This document shows positions 43,455 to 53,886 of a stretch of 64,000 nt of DNA, piece by piece. Made by a program: the position numbers and the translations under genes. The stretch comes from Vibrio fortis. GTDB lineage: Bacteria > Pseudomonadota > Gammaproteobacteria > Enterobacterales > Vibrionaceae. The stretch's first letter is position 1. The number at the start of each line of letters is the position of its first letter. Where the stretch lies: contig NZ_JFFR01000025.1 of assembly GCF_000695685.1 (NCBI RefSeq), positions 124,001 to 188,000 of the forward strand. The letters are read 5' to 3'. The notes under the pieces were generated by a model. That model ran no database searches and had not been told where the DNA came from. It saw only the letters and a list, made by a program, of their open reading frames with translations.

Positions 43455-45305
43455 TTATTGTACTTGGCAATTCAAGCAGAATGCGTATCGGCCTTGAGGG
43501 TCATTAAAGTTACTTAAAAGCTGGCTATCTTGCTCCAATTGTTGAGTAACTGGCTGTAAACCACTTGGGATAAGACTCTGAATATCAAGTCCTAAAGACA
43601 CATGAACTTGGTTCATGAACTCTTGAATAAATTGCTCGGTTGCTGAAAGCGGCTCTTCAACCCAATAAACGTTGTACTCTTCAAGCTCTGCCAGCGTTGC
43701 AGCAGCAGCGATAGCGTCGTCAAAGTCACCGATTTCATCAATCAGTCCGTACTGTAGAGCATCTTGCCCTGTCCATACTCGACCTTGAGCTACTTTATCG
43801 ACACTGTCTACATCCATACCGCGACTAGAGCCAACTAGACCGATAAAGCGCTTGTAGCCGTGCTCGATTCCCATTTGGAACGCATCTTTAGCGCCGTCGG
43901 TAAGGCCTGTTGTTACGCCCAAGCCAGAAAACGGCGATGTACCGACACCATCAGTATAAACGCCGATGTCATTCAAGCCTTTTTCAAAGGTCGTAATCAC
44001 GCTGAAGATACCGATAGAACCAGTAAGAGTCGTTGGCTGTGCCATGATCTTATCTGCACTCATCGAAATCCAGTAACCACCAGAAGCCGCTAGGCTAGAC
44101 ATTGATACCACAACCGGCTTGCCTACTTCTTTCAGAGCAACGATTTCATTTCGAATTACTTCAGACGCGAATGCACTGCCGCCCGGGCTGTCGACACGTA
44201 GAACGACAGCTTTAACTTGGTCGTCATTACGAGCTTGGCGAAGTAGCGCTGCGGTAGTGTCGCCACCGACCGTACCGCGAGGTTGCTTACCATCCATGAT
44301 CGCACCGCTTGCAATCACAACGGCAATATCATCCGTTGAAGTTGGCAGAGCTGGTAGCATGGTTGCTCGGTAGTCGTAGTAGCTCAGCGCGTTGTAGCTG
44401 TCTTTGCCATCGCTACCAAAGGTGTCAGCAAGCTCCAAGCGAACCTCTTGTCGTGTCGATAGTTGGTCAACTAGGCCGAGTTTTTTAGCGAGCTGAGCGA
44501 TGTCACCGTCTACAGATTCAAGCTCAGATAGGAAAGTTTCCATGCTTGGGTTTAGGGTTGCAGACTCGATCTGACGATTATTTGATACATCATCAACATA
44601 AGCTCCCCAAAGCTGACCTAACCAACGAGACGCAGATTGTTTCGCTTCTTGCGACATGTCGTTGCGTGTAAATGGCTCGATTGCTGACTTGTACGTACCT
44701 ACGCGGAATACATGCGTGTTTACGTCTAGCTTTTCTAGCAGTGTTTTGTAGTAAAGCGAGTAAGCGCTGTAGCCTTTGAGGAGAACGCCGCCATCTGGAG
44801 ACATGAAGATCTTATTGGCGTAACTTGCCAGGTAGTATTGGCTTTGGTTGTAGAAATCGCCAATAGCGTAAATCGGCTTGCCTGTTGCCTTGAACTCGTT
44901 CAGCGCTTTTGCAATGTAGCGAAGCTTAGTGAGATTGGTTTCTGGCAACTCACCCAGTGCTAACACGATGCCGGTGATGTTCTCGTCATCTTTCGCGTAA
45001 CGAATGGTATCAACGATATCGAAAAGCACGTTTTCCTTTGGTAAGTCCTTACCTAACAACGAGCCGGTGACTGAATCCATTGGGTTGATGTAGCGGCTCT
45101 GCTCGACAATTGGACCAGACAGGTTAAGCACTAATGCCGATTGCTGTGGAACCGTAGGTTGTGTGTTGTCCGTTTGGAAATACACAAAGTAGATGAGGGC
45201 AATACTCAATAAAAAGAACAGATTGATCACTGCAACACGCACGAAGGTGATCAGTTTCCATATCCCTTTAAAGATCATACCGATAAATTTGGCTATTTTT
45301 TTCAT
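43455..45305 (-). CDS. sppA: Signal peptide peptidase SppA (67 kDa type)
   Basis: 616 residues, the long tandem-domain form. N-terminal membrane anchor (residues 18-42), N-domain with catalytic Lys206 (GTYKSAIEPF) and C-domain with Ser408 (SLAASGGYW), the Lys-Ser dyad of E. coli SppA (K209/S409). Degrades cleaved signal peptides at the inner membrane. ATG 45305 after GGAGAAATA. Probably its own promoter. Confidence 0.96.
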   Translation of the reverse strand: MKKIAKFIGMIFKGIWKLITFVRVAVINLFFLLSIALIYFVYFQTDNTQPTVPQQSALVLNLSGPIVEQSRYINPMDSVTGSLLGKDLPKENVLFDIVDTIRYAKDDENITGIVLALGELPETNLTKLRYIAKALNEFKATGKPIYAIGDFYNQSQYYLASYANKIFMSPDGGVLLKGYSAYSLYYKTLLEKLDVNTHVFRVGTYKSAIEPFTRNDMSQEAKQSASRWLGQLWGAYVDDVSNNRQIESATLNPSMETFLSELESVDGDIAQLAKKLGLVDQLSTRQEVRLELADTFGSDGKDSYNALSYYDYRATMLPALPTSTDDIAVVIASGAIMDGKQPRGTVGGDTTAALLRQARNDDQVKAVVLRVDSPGGSAFASEVIRNEIVALKEVGKPVVVSMSSLAASGGYWISMSADKIMAQPTTLTGSIGIFSVITTFEKGLNDIGVYTDGVGTSPFSGLGVTTGLTDGAKDAFQMGIEHGYKRFIGLVGSSRGMDVDSVDKVAQGRVWTGQDALQYGLIDEIGDFDDAIAAAATLAELEEYNVYWVEEPLSATEQFIQEFMNQVHVSLGLDIQSLIPSGLQPVTQQLEQDSQLLSNFNDPQGRYAFCLNCQVQ

Positions 45306-47594
<2,289 letters not shown>

Positions 47595-47633
47595 GCTATA
47601 TCCGAGCACAAATAGTGTGAAAATTCATCAAAG

Positions 47634-47661
47634 CCCTTAGAGAATCTCTGAGGGATTTTTT
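47634..47661 (+). terminator. fadH terminator
   Basis: CCCTTAGA...TCTGAGGG stem followed by six Ts. Confidence 0.8.
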
Positions 47662-47743
47662 GTTACAGATGTTGCGACTTATTATCGTTTGTAATCTATG
47701 CTACAGTTCAAAGATACAAATAAGAAAATAGTAAGGACTTCAA

Positions 47744-48292
47744 ATGGATGCTTTGGATCTATTGCTCAATAGACGCTCTATCGCCAAGCTATCTGAGCCA
47801 GCCCCTGAAGGTGTTGCCCTAGAGAACATTATTAAAGCGGGATTGCGTGCCCCTGACCATGCTGCTTTAACCCCTTGGCGCTTTGTGATCGCACAAGGTG
47901 AAGGGCTACAGAAACTCTCTGATATTCTGGTTCGTGCAGCAGAAGCGGATAACAGTGAAGACGCTGTTGTAGAGAAAGTGAAAAAAGCGCCTTTTCGTGC
48001 ACCTATGGTGATTACCGTTATCGCAAAAGTGACTGAGCACGAAAAAGTACCGGCGTTAGAGCAGCACCTGTCTGCAGGTTGTGCCGCTCAAGCTATGCAA
48101 ATGGCGGCTGTCGCGCAGGGTTTCCAAGGCTTCTGGCGCTCAGGTAAGTGGATGTTCCACCCTGAGGTACATCAAGCATTTGGGCTCGAAGGCGAAGATG
48201 AAATTGTCGGCTTCTTGTACCTAGGGACACCAGGCTGTACGCCAATGAAAGTGCCAGAGCGCAACCTATCTCAGTTTGTTGAGTTCCTATAA
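47744..48292 (+). CDS. ydjA: Nitroreductase family protein
   Basis: 182 residues, minimal nitroreductase fold. FMN-binding 'LNRRSIAKL', 'RAPDHAALTPWRFVIAQGEG' and 'GFLYLGTPGCTPMKVPERN' match E. coli YdjA. Reduces nitro compounds or quinones using NAD(P)H; physiological substrate not known. In E. coli the order is topB-selD-ydjA; here ydjA and topB are adjacent without selD. Confidence 0.9.
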   Translation: MDALDLLLNRRSIAKLSEPAPEGVALENIIKAGLRAPDHAALTPWRFVIAQGEGLQKLSDILVRAAEADNSEDAVVEKVKKAPFRAPMVITVIAKVTEHEKVPALEQHLSAGCAAQAMQMAAVAQGFQGFWRSGKWMFHPEVHQAFGLEGEDEIVGFLYLGTPGCTPMKVPERNLSQFVEFL

Positions 48293-48301
48293 CCACTCAC
48301 T

Positions 48302-48321
48302 TACTGTATAAAAAAACAGTT
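48302..48321 (+). promoter_or_regulatory. LexA-box-like site upstream of topB
   Basis: TACTGTATAAAAAAACAGTT keeps CTGT-N8-ACAG with the right outer bases, 16 of 20 positions of the LexA consensus by eye. It lies 66 bases before the topB start and ten bases after ydjA. Confidence 0.55.
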
Positions 48322-48333
48322 TATCTTGATTTA

Positions 48334-48363
48334 TTAGAGCCACATTAGATAATGTGGCTCTAA
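48334..48363 (+). terminator. Perfect 13-bp hairpin between ydjA and topB
   Basis: TTAGAGCCACATT, loop AGAT, AATGTGGCTCTAA. Only TTGTTTG follows, so it may be a weak ydjA terminator or a leader structure of the topB mRNA, 23 bases before its start codon. Confidence 0.6.
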
Positions 48364-48386
48364 TTGTTTGTTGTCTCTGGAAAATC

Positions 48387-50342
48387 ATGTCTCGCTTAAT
48401 CATTGCTGAAAAACCCAGCTTAGGTCGTGCTATTGCCGCTGCTTTGCCTAACCCACAAAAAAAGGGGGAAGGATTCATCCAGTGCGGAAATGGTGATGTA
48501 GTGACGTGGTGTATTGGCCACCTTTTAGAGCAGGTCGAGCCCGATGCTTATGAAGAGCGATATAAGAAATGGAACTTAGTCGATCTACCCATCGTGCCTG
48601 AACAGTGGCAACTCAGGCCAAGAAAGAGCTCCAGCAAACAGCTAACTGTCATCCGTAAACTACTCAAGGATGCCAAGCAGATCGTGCATGCAGGAGACCC
48701 TGATAGAGAAGGGCAACTGTTAGTGGATGAGGTTATCGACTACTGTAAAGTTTCCAAAACTCGCAAAGAGTCGATTCAGCGACTACTAATCAGCGACCTA
48801 AACTTACCGGCGGTAAAGCGTGCGCTAGGACAGATGCGCAGCAACAAAGAGTTTATCCCTCTGTCTGTGTCTGCTTTGGCGCGCTCAAGGGCTGACTGGC
48901 TCTATGGTATGAATATGACTCGTGCCTATACCTTACTCGGACAAAAGGCGGGATACCAAGGCGTGTTGTCGGTCGGACGAGTACAGACACCGGTGCTTGG
49001 ATTGGTCGTGAGACGCGATGAAGAGATTGAAAACTTTATCCCCAAAGACTATTTCACACTGCATGCTTTGATTCCTTATCAAAGTGGTAGTGATAGCTTC
49101 GATATTCGGGCTCGCTGGAAGCCGAGCGAAGCGTGCAAACCTTGGCAGGACGAAGAGGGGCGAGTTCTTAATCGCAAACTGGTGGAGAACGTCGCCAGTC
49201 GCATTCAGAATCAACCCGCTAAAGTGGTGGAGTCAGAGCAGAAGCAGACCAAACAAGCGGCTCCGCTTCCATACTCGCTCTCTGCGTTACAAATCGATGC
49301 TGCGAAACGTTTTGGCATGAGCGCACAACAAGTGTTGGATACCTGTCAGTCTCTGTATGAAAAACATAAGCTAATCACGTATCCGCGTTCAGATAGCCGC
49401 TACTTGCCAAAAGATCACTACTCACAAAGGCAGTCTGTTGTTGATGCTATCGCCAACAATGCCAAAGAGCTTGAGCAAGGTGCTCAGGGGGCTGATTTGT
49501 CACTGCGTTCTAAAGCTTGGAATGACAGTAAGGTTGATGCGCACCACGCGATTATTCCAACCCCGAAAAAGTCTTCAGTGAACGGCCTTTCTGGTAATGA
49601 AATGAAGATCTACCAGCAGATTGCTCGACAATATTTAATGCAGTTCTACGCACACGCCGTCTATGCAGAGGCTAAGCTGGTATTTGATATCGCTGGAGGC
49701 GTATTTATTGCTAAAGGCCGACAGCTGGTGTCCCCAGGCTGGAAAGTTCTGATGGGCAAAACGGACTCGGCTGATAAGAGTGATGGTGCTGATACGGTAC
49801 CGCCTTTGCCTGAAGGAACCGTATTGACTTGTCGCGAGGGCGTGATTGGGGATAAGAAAACAGAGCCACCAAAACACTTTACTGAAGCAACGCTTCTACA
49901 GGCGATGACAGGTATTGCACGTTTTGTTGCTAATAAAGAACTGAAATCGATTTTGAAAGAGACCGATGGATTAGGTACCGAAGCAACCCGCGCAGGCATC
50001 CTTGATACGCTATTCAAAAGGCAATTGTTGACGCGTCAGGGTAAAAGCATTCATAGCAGTCCTGCTGGCCGAGGCTTGATTCATGCTCTACCTGAAGATT
50101 CGACCTTCCCTGATATGACCGCACACTGGGAACACCAACTGCAAGGAATGGCGGAACGAAATCAAGCTTACCAGCCTTTCATGTCTGATCTTGAAAATAA
50201 AATATCTGGGCTTATGCATCAGGTGAAAACATCTGAAGTACCAGAATCACTGCGTCATCTGCCGAAAGTTGAAAGGCCGGCTTATAAAAAACGTAAGGCT
50301 GGTGGGCGTAAGAAGTTTACCAAGAAGCGAGCATCGAGCTAG
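48387..50342 (+). CDS. topB: DNA topoisomerase III
   Basis: 651 residues, close to E. coli TopB (653). Toprim domain at the N-terminus ('MSRLIIAEKPSLGRAIAAALP', 'HAGDPDREGQLLVDEVIDY'), and catalytic Tyr332 in 'LITYPRSDSRYLP'. Type IA enzyme that decatenates replication intermediates, often with RecQ. Basic C-terminal tail. ATG 48387; longer frame to 48354 is not supported. A LexA-like site upstream suggests damage control. Overlaps the convergent DUF3080 gene by four bases. Confidence 0.95.
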   Translation: MSRLIIAEKPSLGRAIAAALPNPQKKGEGFIQCGNGDVVTWCIGHLLEQVEPDAYEERYKKWNLVDLPIVPEQWQLRPRKSSSKQLTVIRKLLKDAKQIVHAGDPDREGQLLVDEVIDYCKVSKTRKESIQRLLISDLNLPAVKRALGQMRSNKEFIPLSVSALARSRADWLYGMNMTRAYTLLGQKAGYQGVLSVGRVQTPVLGLVVRRDEEIENFIPKDYFTLHALIPYQSGSDSFDIRARWKPSEACKPWQDEEGRVLNRKLVENVASRIQNQPAKVVESEQKQTKQAAPLPYSLSALQIDAAKRFGMSAQQVLDTCQSLYEKHKLITYPRSDSRYLPKDHYSQRQSVVDAIANNAKELEQGAQGADLSLRSKAWNDSKVDAHHAIIPTPKKSSVNGLSGNEMKIYQQIARQYLMQFYAHAVYAEAKLVFDIAGGVFIAKGRQLVSPGWKVLMGKTDSADKSDGADTVPPLPEGTVLTCREGVIGDKKTEPPKHFTEATLLQAMTGIARFVANKELKSILKETDGLGTEATRAGILDTLFKRQLLTRQGKSIHSSPAGRGLIHALPEDSTFPDMTAHWEHQLQGMAERNQAYQPFMSDLENKISGLMHQVKTSEVPESLRHLPKVERPAYKKRKAGGRKKFTKKRASS

Positions 50343-51331
50343 CGTCCGACTTTGCGGCCACAGCGCTCAAAAAGGGCTTTCCAATAGTCTACGTGCTCAC
50401 GGATGGAGACTCTGAATGCTTGATGAGTTTCTGCTAACGGAAAAGTGTAAGAGTGCAACTGTGGTTGTGCCTCGAACAATGAAAGGTGTGGGGTTAGTTG
50501 TTGGTAGTAACCATCTAACTGGGCCATATAGGGCTGAACCAGTCCAATAAACTGTTGCTCGAAGACATTATTGAGATGGCGAAATTTGGTAGTATCGCGC
50601 TGCTTTCCACAGATGATCTTGTGATCGTACGTTTTGAGCTGTTGGGTTATCTGATTTAACTCGAACGTAGCGGCGCTCAAAGAGTAGTGAAGATCGCCGA
50701 GCACGACCTGTTTCTCAAGTGTCTCTTGTACTTCGGTTACTGACCCTAAGTTGAGTCTAGTATTGAAGAATTGGTCAAGATAGCCCAAAGCGTCACTGAC
50801 ACGTTGAACTTTTAGGCCAACATCTTCGCTAAGCCATTGGCTACCACGCAATTGAGATTGCATTGCGTCACTGGCGTAGAGAAGGTTCCATCGGTGCTGT
50901 GCGAGTTGGTCACGCTTTTGTTGATCAATTTTGAGAAGTTGCTGATGAACGTCAGACGAGATACCTTGATGATTCAAGCACTCGGATAATCCGTTGAGAA
51001 ACGCAACTTGGTAGTCAAAGTTGCGAAACTGGTCCGCGACTTTACCAAGTACAGAATTACGCTCCGCAATCAAATTGAACAGCCCGCACTCTCTCAGTTG
51101 ATAGCTATCTAAAAGCCCCATCGAAATCGGTTCAATGTTGATATTCAGCTCGCGTTTTCTTGGCAGTGCTTCAAACTCCCACTCTTCTGAGATTCGGTCT
51201 TCATCTTGAACCCGAGCGACGCGACTGTGGTACTCATCAAATAAGTCGCCTTGTTTATCCCAACACCCACTGAGAAGCAGGCATACAGCGGCTAGAAGAG
51301 CTGATTTATAGTGGGTTGAAGGGATTCTCAT
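50339..51331 (-). CDS. DUF3080 lipoprotein
   Basis: 330 residues with a lipobox (LLLSGC, Cys23). Mostly helical; 'DEYHSRVARVQDE' and 'LREC...NLIAERNSVLGKVADQFRNFDYQVAFLNGLSECL' are typical of DUF3080 envelope proteins. Function unknown. Transcribed 18 bases after the short-chain dehydrogenase on the same strand, so probably co-transcribed with it and under the same iron control. Confidence 0.82.
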   Translation of the reverse strand: MRIPSTHYKSALLAAVCLLLSGCWDKQGDLFDEYHSRVARVQDEDRISEEWEFEALPRKRELNINIEPISMGLLDSYQLRECGLFNLIAERNSVLGKVADQFRNFDYQVAFLNGLSECLNHQGISSDVHQQLLKIDQQKRDQLAQHRWNLLYASDAMQSQLRGSQWLSEDVGLKVQRVSDALGYLDQFFNTRLNLGSVTEVQETLEKQVVLGDLHYSLSAATFELNQITQQLKTYDHKIICGKQRDTTKFRHLNNVFEQQFIGLVQPYMAQLDGYYQQLTPHLSLFEAQPQLHSYTFPLAETHQAFRVSIREHVDYWKALFERCGRKVGR

Positions 51332-51349
51332 CTTAGCACCTAGGACTAT

Positions 51350-52036
51350 CTACCAAGCGATAGCGGAGCCATCATAGTTAAGGAAGTGACCACTTAAATC
51401 AAGCTCGCTTTGCTCGATAACTTGAATGAGTCCTTTTGCCGAAGTATCGGTATCGATAAGCGCATTTGGTCCGCCCATCTCAGTTTGTACCCAACCTGGG
51501 TGCAACGCCAATACAGTAAAGTCTTGAGAGGTCAGATCGTTGCTTAAGCTTTTCACAACTGAGTTAAGAGCCGCTTTGGAAGAACGATAAATGTAGCCAC
51601 CTCCAGAGGTGTTCTCTGTCATACTGCCCACTCTGGAAGAGAGACAAGCGATTTTCTTAACTGCACTTTGCGAAAGATTTGGCAACATGGCTTCAACGAG
51701 TTTGAGAGGGGCTATGCTGTTAACCTCAAAAACGCGACGCCATTCGTCAACATCGGTATTGCCCAAACCGTAGCCTTTAGGTCCATAGTAACCAGCATTG
51801 TTAATCAAGATATCGATATGGCTGATTTGGTCTGCAAGTGCTGACACTGCAGGGTAATCTGTGACATCAAGTGGGACGCAGGTGAGTTGTGGGTATTGCT
51901 TATTCATAGCAATTAATGATGCCGCTGTTTTTTGATCGCGATAGGTCGCGTAAACCGTGTGTCCTAACTCTAAATATTGTTTCGTTAGGCTGAGTCCGAT
52001 ACCGCGATTTGCGCCAGTAATGAAGATGGTGCTCAT
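51350..52036 (-). CDS. Short-chain dehydrogenase/reductase
   Basis: 228 residues, classical SDR. TGANRGIG (residues 7-14) binds NAD(P), NNAG in 'DILINNAGYYG', catalytic YxxxK in 'YIYRSSKAALN'. AGGA ribosome site before ATG 52036. Substrate unknown. The only upstream promoter region is the Fur palindrome, via the 41-residue membrane protein gene. Confidence 0.88.
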   Translation of the reverse strand: MSTIFITGANRGIGLSLTKQYLELGHTVYATYRDQKTAASLIAMNKQYPQLTCVPLDVTDYPAVSALADQISHIDILINNAGYYGPKGYGLGNTDVDEWRRVFEVNSIAPLKLVEAMLPNLSQSAVKKIACLSSRVGSMTENTSGGGYIYRSSKAALNSVVKSLSNDLTSQDFTVLALHPGWVQTEMGGPNALIDTDTSAKGLIQVIEQSELDLSGHFLNYDGSAIAW

Positions 52037-52061
52037 GAGAAGTCCTTGTAGAGAGATTAAA

Positions 52062-52187
52062 TTAAGTTTGATGGCTTCCCAGCAGAAAATCAACGACCCA
52101 CCAACTAGTTAGCAACATAGTCACGAATATCATTACTGCAACCAGAGAGCCGCAGATCACTCCACTGAATAACATTAAGTTTTTCAA
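52062..52187 (-). CDS. 41-residue membrane protein, TTG start
   Basis: Frame MKNLMLFSGVICGSLVAVMI..., one transmembrane helix rich in Val, Met and Leu, ending LLGSHQT. The start TTG at 52187 has GGAGG seven bases before it. It ends 25 bases before the SDR start. The Fur palindrome is just upstream. Not a family I know; small-protein coding evidence is the ribosome site and hydrophobic sequence. Confidence 0.6.
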   Translation of the reverse strand: MKNLMLFSGVICGSLVAVMIFVTMLLTSWWVVDFLLGSHQT

Positions 52188-52204
52188 AAGGGTGCCTCCA
52201 TTCA

Positions 52205-52231
52205 AATAAATGATAACTATTATCATTTATT
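52205..52231. promoter_or_regulatory. 27-bp Fur palindrome
   Basis: Arms AATAAATGATAA and TTATCATTTATT around CTA. The central 19 bases match the Fur consensus at 18 of 19 positions. It is 18 bases upstream of the 41-residue gene on the minus strand, and 49 bases upstream of the rightward deacetylase-family gene, so it could control either or both. Confidence 0.85.
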
Positions 52232-52280
52232 GCAGTTGTCGCCAAGACTCAGGCTGTTATGATCTTGAGACTCCGTCAAA

Positions 52281-53213
52281 ATGAAGCGCTTTATGATCCC
52301 GTTAATTTACCATCCCATATACTCGCAGCTCCCTTTACCAGAAGGGCACCGCTATCCAATTAACAAATATCGACTTCTCTATCAGGCTGTCGAGGCCAAA
52401 CGAGCAGAATGTTCTACTTGGCATCAAGCGTTTGAGTTGTTTGAACCGCAAGCTGTATCAATAGAGCAGGTCAAACACGTTCATAGTGAAGAGTATGTTG
52501 ATTTGCTCACCAGTGGTCAGCTAGCTGCACCTAAGATGCGCCGTATAGGTTTTCCTTGGAGTGAGCAGCTTATTGAGCGGACACTTTGCTCTGCTGGTGG
52601 AACGGCTCTAGCTGCTGAAATGGCGATTGAACATGGTATCGCCATTCATTTGAGTGGTGGTTACCATCATGCTCACCATGATTTTGGGAGTGGTTTTTGT
52701 CTGTTTAACGATTTGGTTGTGGCAGCGAAGCATGCGCTGACTTTTGAACATATCGAAACAGTTTTGATTGTTGACAGCGACGTACATCATGGCGATGGTA
52801 CTGCAACTCTATGTCAGAATGAGCCAGATATTGCGACGCTCTCCTTTCATTGCGATAAGAATTTCCCGGCGCGCAAGCCGTCATCTGATTTTGATGTCCC
52901 TCTATCGCGCGAAACCGAAGACGCAGAATTTTTAGCAAGCTTCGAACAAGTGACACAAATGGCTTTGATGCACTATCAGCCAGATTTGATTATCTACGAT
53001 GCGGGTGTTGATATTCATGTAGATGACGAGCTTGGATACCTTAACGTATCGACTGACGGGATCTTTAAACGCGATTGCTTGATGTTTGAAATGGCGAAAA
53101 GTAACGATATTCCTATCGCGTGTGTCGTCGGGGGCGGATATCGTTCACAGCATCAAGATTTAGTGCCGATTCATATGCAGCTGTTGAACGCGGCATATAA
53201 GGTCATGAGTTAA
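52281..53213 (+). CDS. Histone deacetylase-family amidohydrolase
   Basis: 310 residues of the HDAC/AcuC/AphA superfamily. Zinc-binding and catalytic residues are present: 'HLSGGYHHAHHDFGSGFCLFNDLVVAAK' (catalytic HH), 'VDSDVHHGDGTATL' (Asp and His ligands) and 'YDAGVDIHVDDELGYLNVS'. Bacterial members deacetylate acetylpolyamines or other small amides. The start may be ATG 52281 or ATG 52293 (MIPLIYHP); neither has a good ribosome site. Confidence 0.9.
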   Translation: MKRFMIPLIYHPIYSQLPLPEGHRYPINKYRLLYQAVEAKRAECSTWHQAFELFEPQAVSIEQVKHVHSEEYVDLLTSGQLAAPKMRRIGFPWSEQLIERTLCSAGGTALAAEMAIEHGIAIHLSGGYHHAHHDFGSGFCLFNDLVVAAKHALTFEHIETVLIVDSDVHHGDGTATLCQNEPDIATLSFHCDKNFPARKPSSDFDVPLSRETEDAEFLASFEQVTQMALMHYQPDLIIYDAGVDIHVDDELGYLNVSTDGIFKRDCLMFEMAKSNDIPIACVVGGGYRSQHQDLVPIHMQLLNAAYKVMS

Positions 53214-53232
53214 GTTTTACGACGACAGAAAT

Positions 53233-53265
53233 TAAAAAAGCCGCTGATTTCTCAGCGGCTTTTTC
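53233..53265. terminator. Bidirectional terminator, first copy
   Basis: 13-bp stem AAAAAGCCGCTGA/TCAGCGGCTTTTT between the deacetylase-family gene and the leftward tRNA-Ser. Confidence 0.9.
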
Positions 53266-53270
53266 GAATG

Positions 53271-53361
53271 TGGTGGAGGGATAGGGATTTGAACCCTAGA
53301 ACCGCTATTAACGGTTGCCGGTTTTCAAGACCGGTGCTTTCGACCACTCAGCCATCCCTCC
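53271..53361 (-). tRNA. tRNA-Ser (anticodon UGA), copy 1
   Basis: 91 bases including encoded CCA. Acceptor GGAGGGA pairs with TCCCTCC; anticodon loop CTTGAAA with TGA; long variable arm typical of serine tRNAs; GGTTCAAATCC T-arm. Downstream of promoter -35 TTTACA (53395-53400)/-10 TATTAT (53372-53377), 17-base spacer, on the minus strand. Nearly identical to copy 2. Confidence 0.97.
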
Positions 53362-53371
53362 GATGGCGTGC

Positions 53372-53400
53372 ATAATATAAAGCATGCTGATGCTTGTAAA
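53372..53400 (-). promoter_or_regulatory. Promoter of tRNA-Ser copy 1
   Basis: Minus strand TTTACA-N17-TATTAT, ten bases from the tRNA 5' end; the same elements and spacing recur at copy 2. Confidence 0.7.
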
Positions 53401-53566
53401 CCCCTACAAAGAGCGTTTGCTTTCTTTATGACCGCTTTAACTGTTTTTTTTATTTGAGTGCTGAAAACTTGATCAAATAAGTATGTTGGTTTGAAGGTTT
53501 GCGAGTGAATACTTTTACCGCGAGCTTATTGAGTCTCGAAGTTTAGGGAGAGGGTCGTAAATATTA

Positions 53567-53600
53567 GTGAAGATAACTTTAGAGTGAAGATAACTTTAGA
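53567..53600. repeat. 17-bp tandem duplication between tRNA genes
   Basis: GTGAAGATAACTTTAGA occurs twice in direct contact (53567-53583, 53584-53600), followed by GTG. Confidence 0.85.
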
Positions 53601-53611
53601 GTGCAGAAACG

Positions 53612-53641
53612 AAAAAAGCCGCTGATTTCTCAGCGGCTTTT
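53612..53641 (-). terminator. Terminator of tRNA-Ser copy 2
   Basis: Same GCCGCTGA/TCAGCGGC hairpin as the first copy, part of the duplicated tRNA-plus-terminator unit. Confidence 0.85.
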
Positions 53642-53647
53642 AGAATG

Positions 53648-53738
53648 TGGTGGAGAGATAGGGATTTGAACCCTAGAACCGCTATTAACGGTTGCCGGTT
53701 TTCAAGACCGGTGCTTTCGACCACTCAGCCATCTCTCC
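53648..53738 (-). tRNA. tRNA-Ser (anticodon UGA), copy 2
   Basis: 91 bases. Identical to copy 1 except the acceptor stem, GGAGAGA pairing with TCTCTCC. The two differences compensate each other (a G-C pair became A-U). Its promoter is TTTACA (53772-53777)/TATTAT (53749-53754). Confidence 0.97.
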
Positions 53739-53748
53739 AGTGCGGTGA

Positions 53749-53777
53749 ATAATATAAGGCATCCTTGGGCTTGTAAA
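53749..53777 (-). promoter_or_regulatory. Promoter of tRNA-Ser copy 2
   Basis: Minus strand TTTACA-N17-TATTAT, ten bases before the tRNA. Confidence 0.7.
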
Positions 53778-53886
53778 CCCTTAATTTTCATTATTTTGTT
53801 TGAATGCTCGTTTTATAAACATTAATGATAATAAAAAAGGAAGACCACGCTTCCTTTTTTGGGTTAAACCTATATTTCACTGAGTT

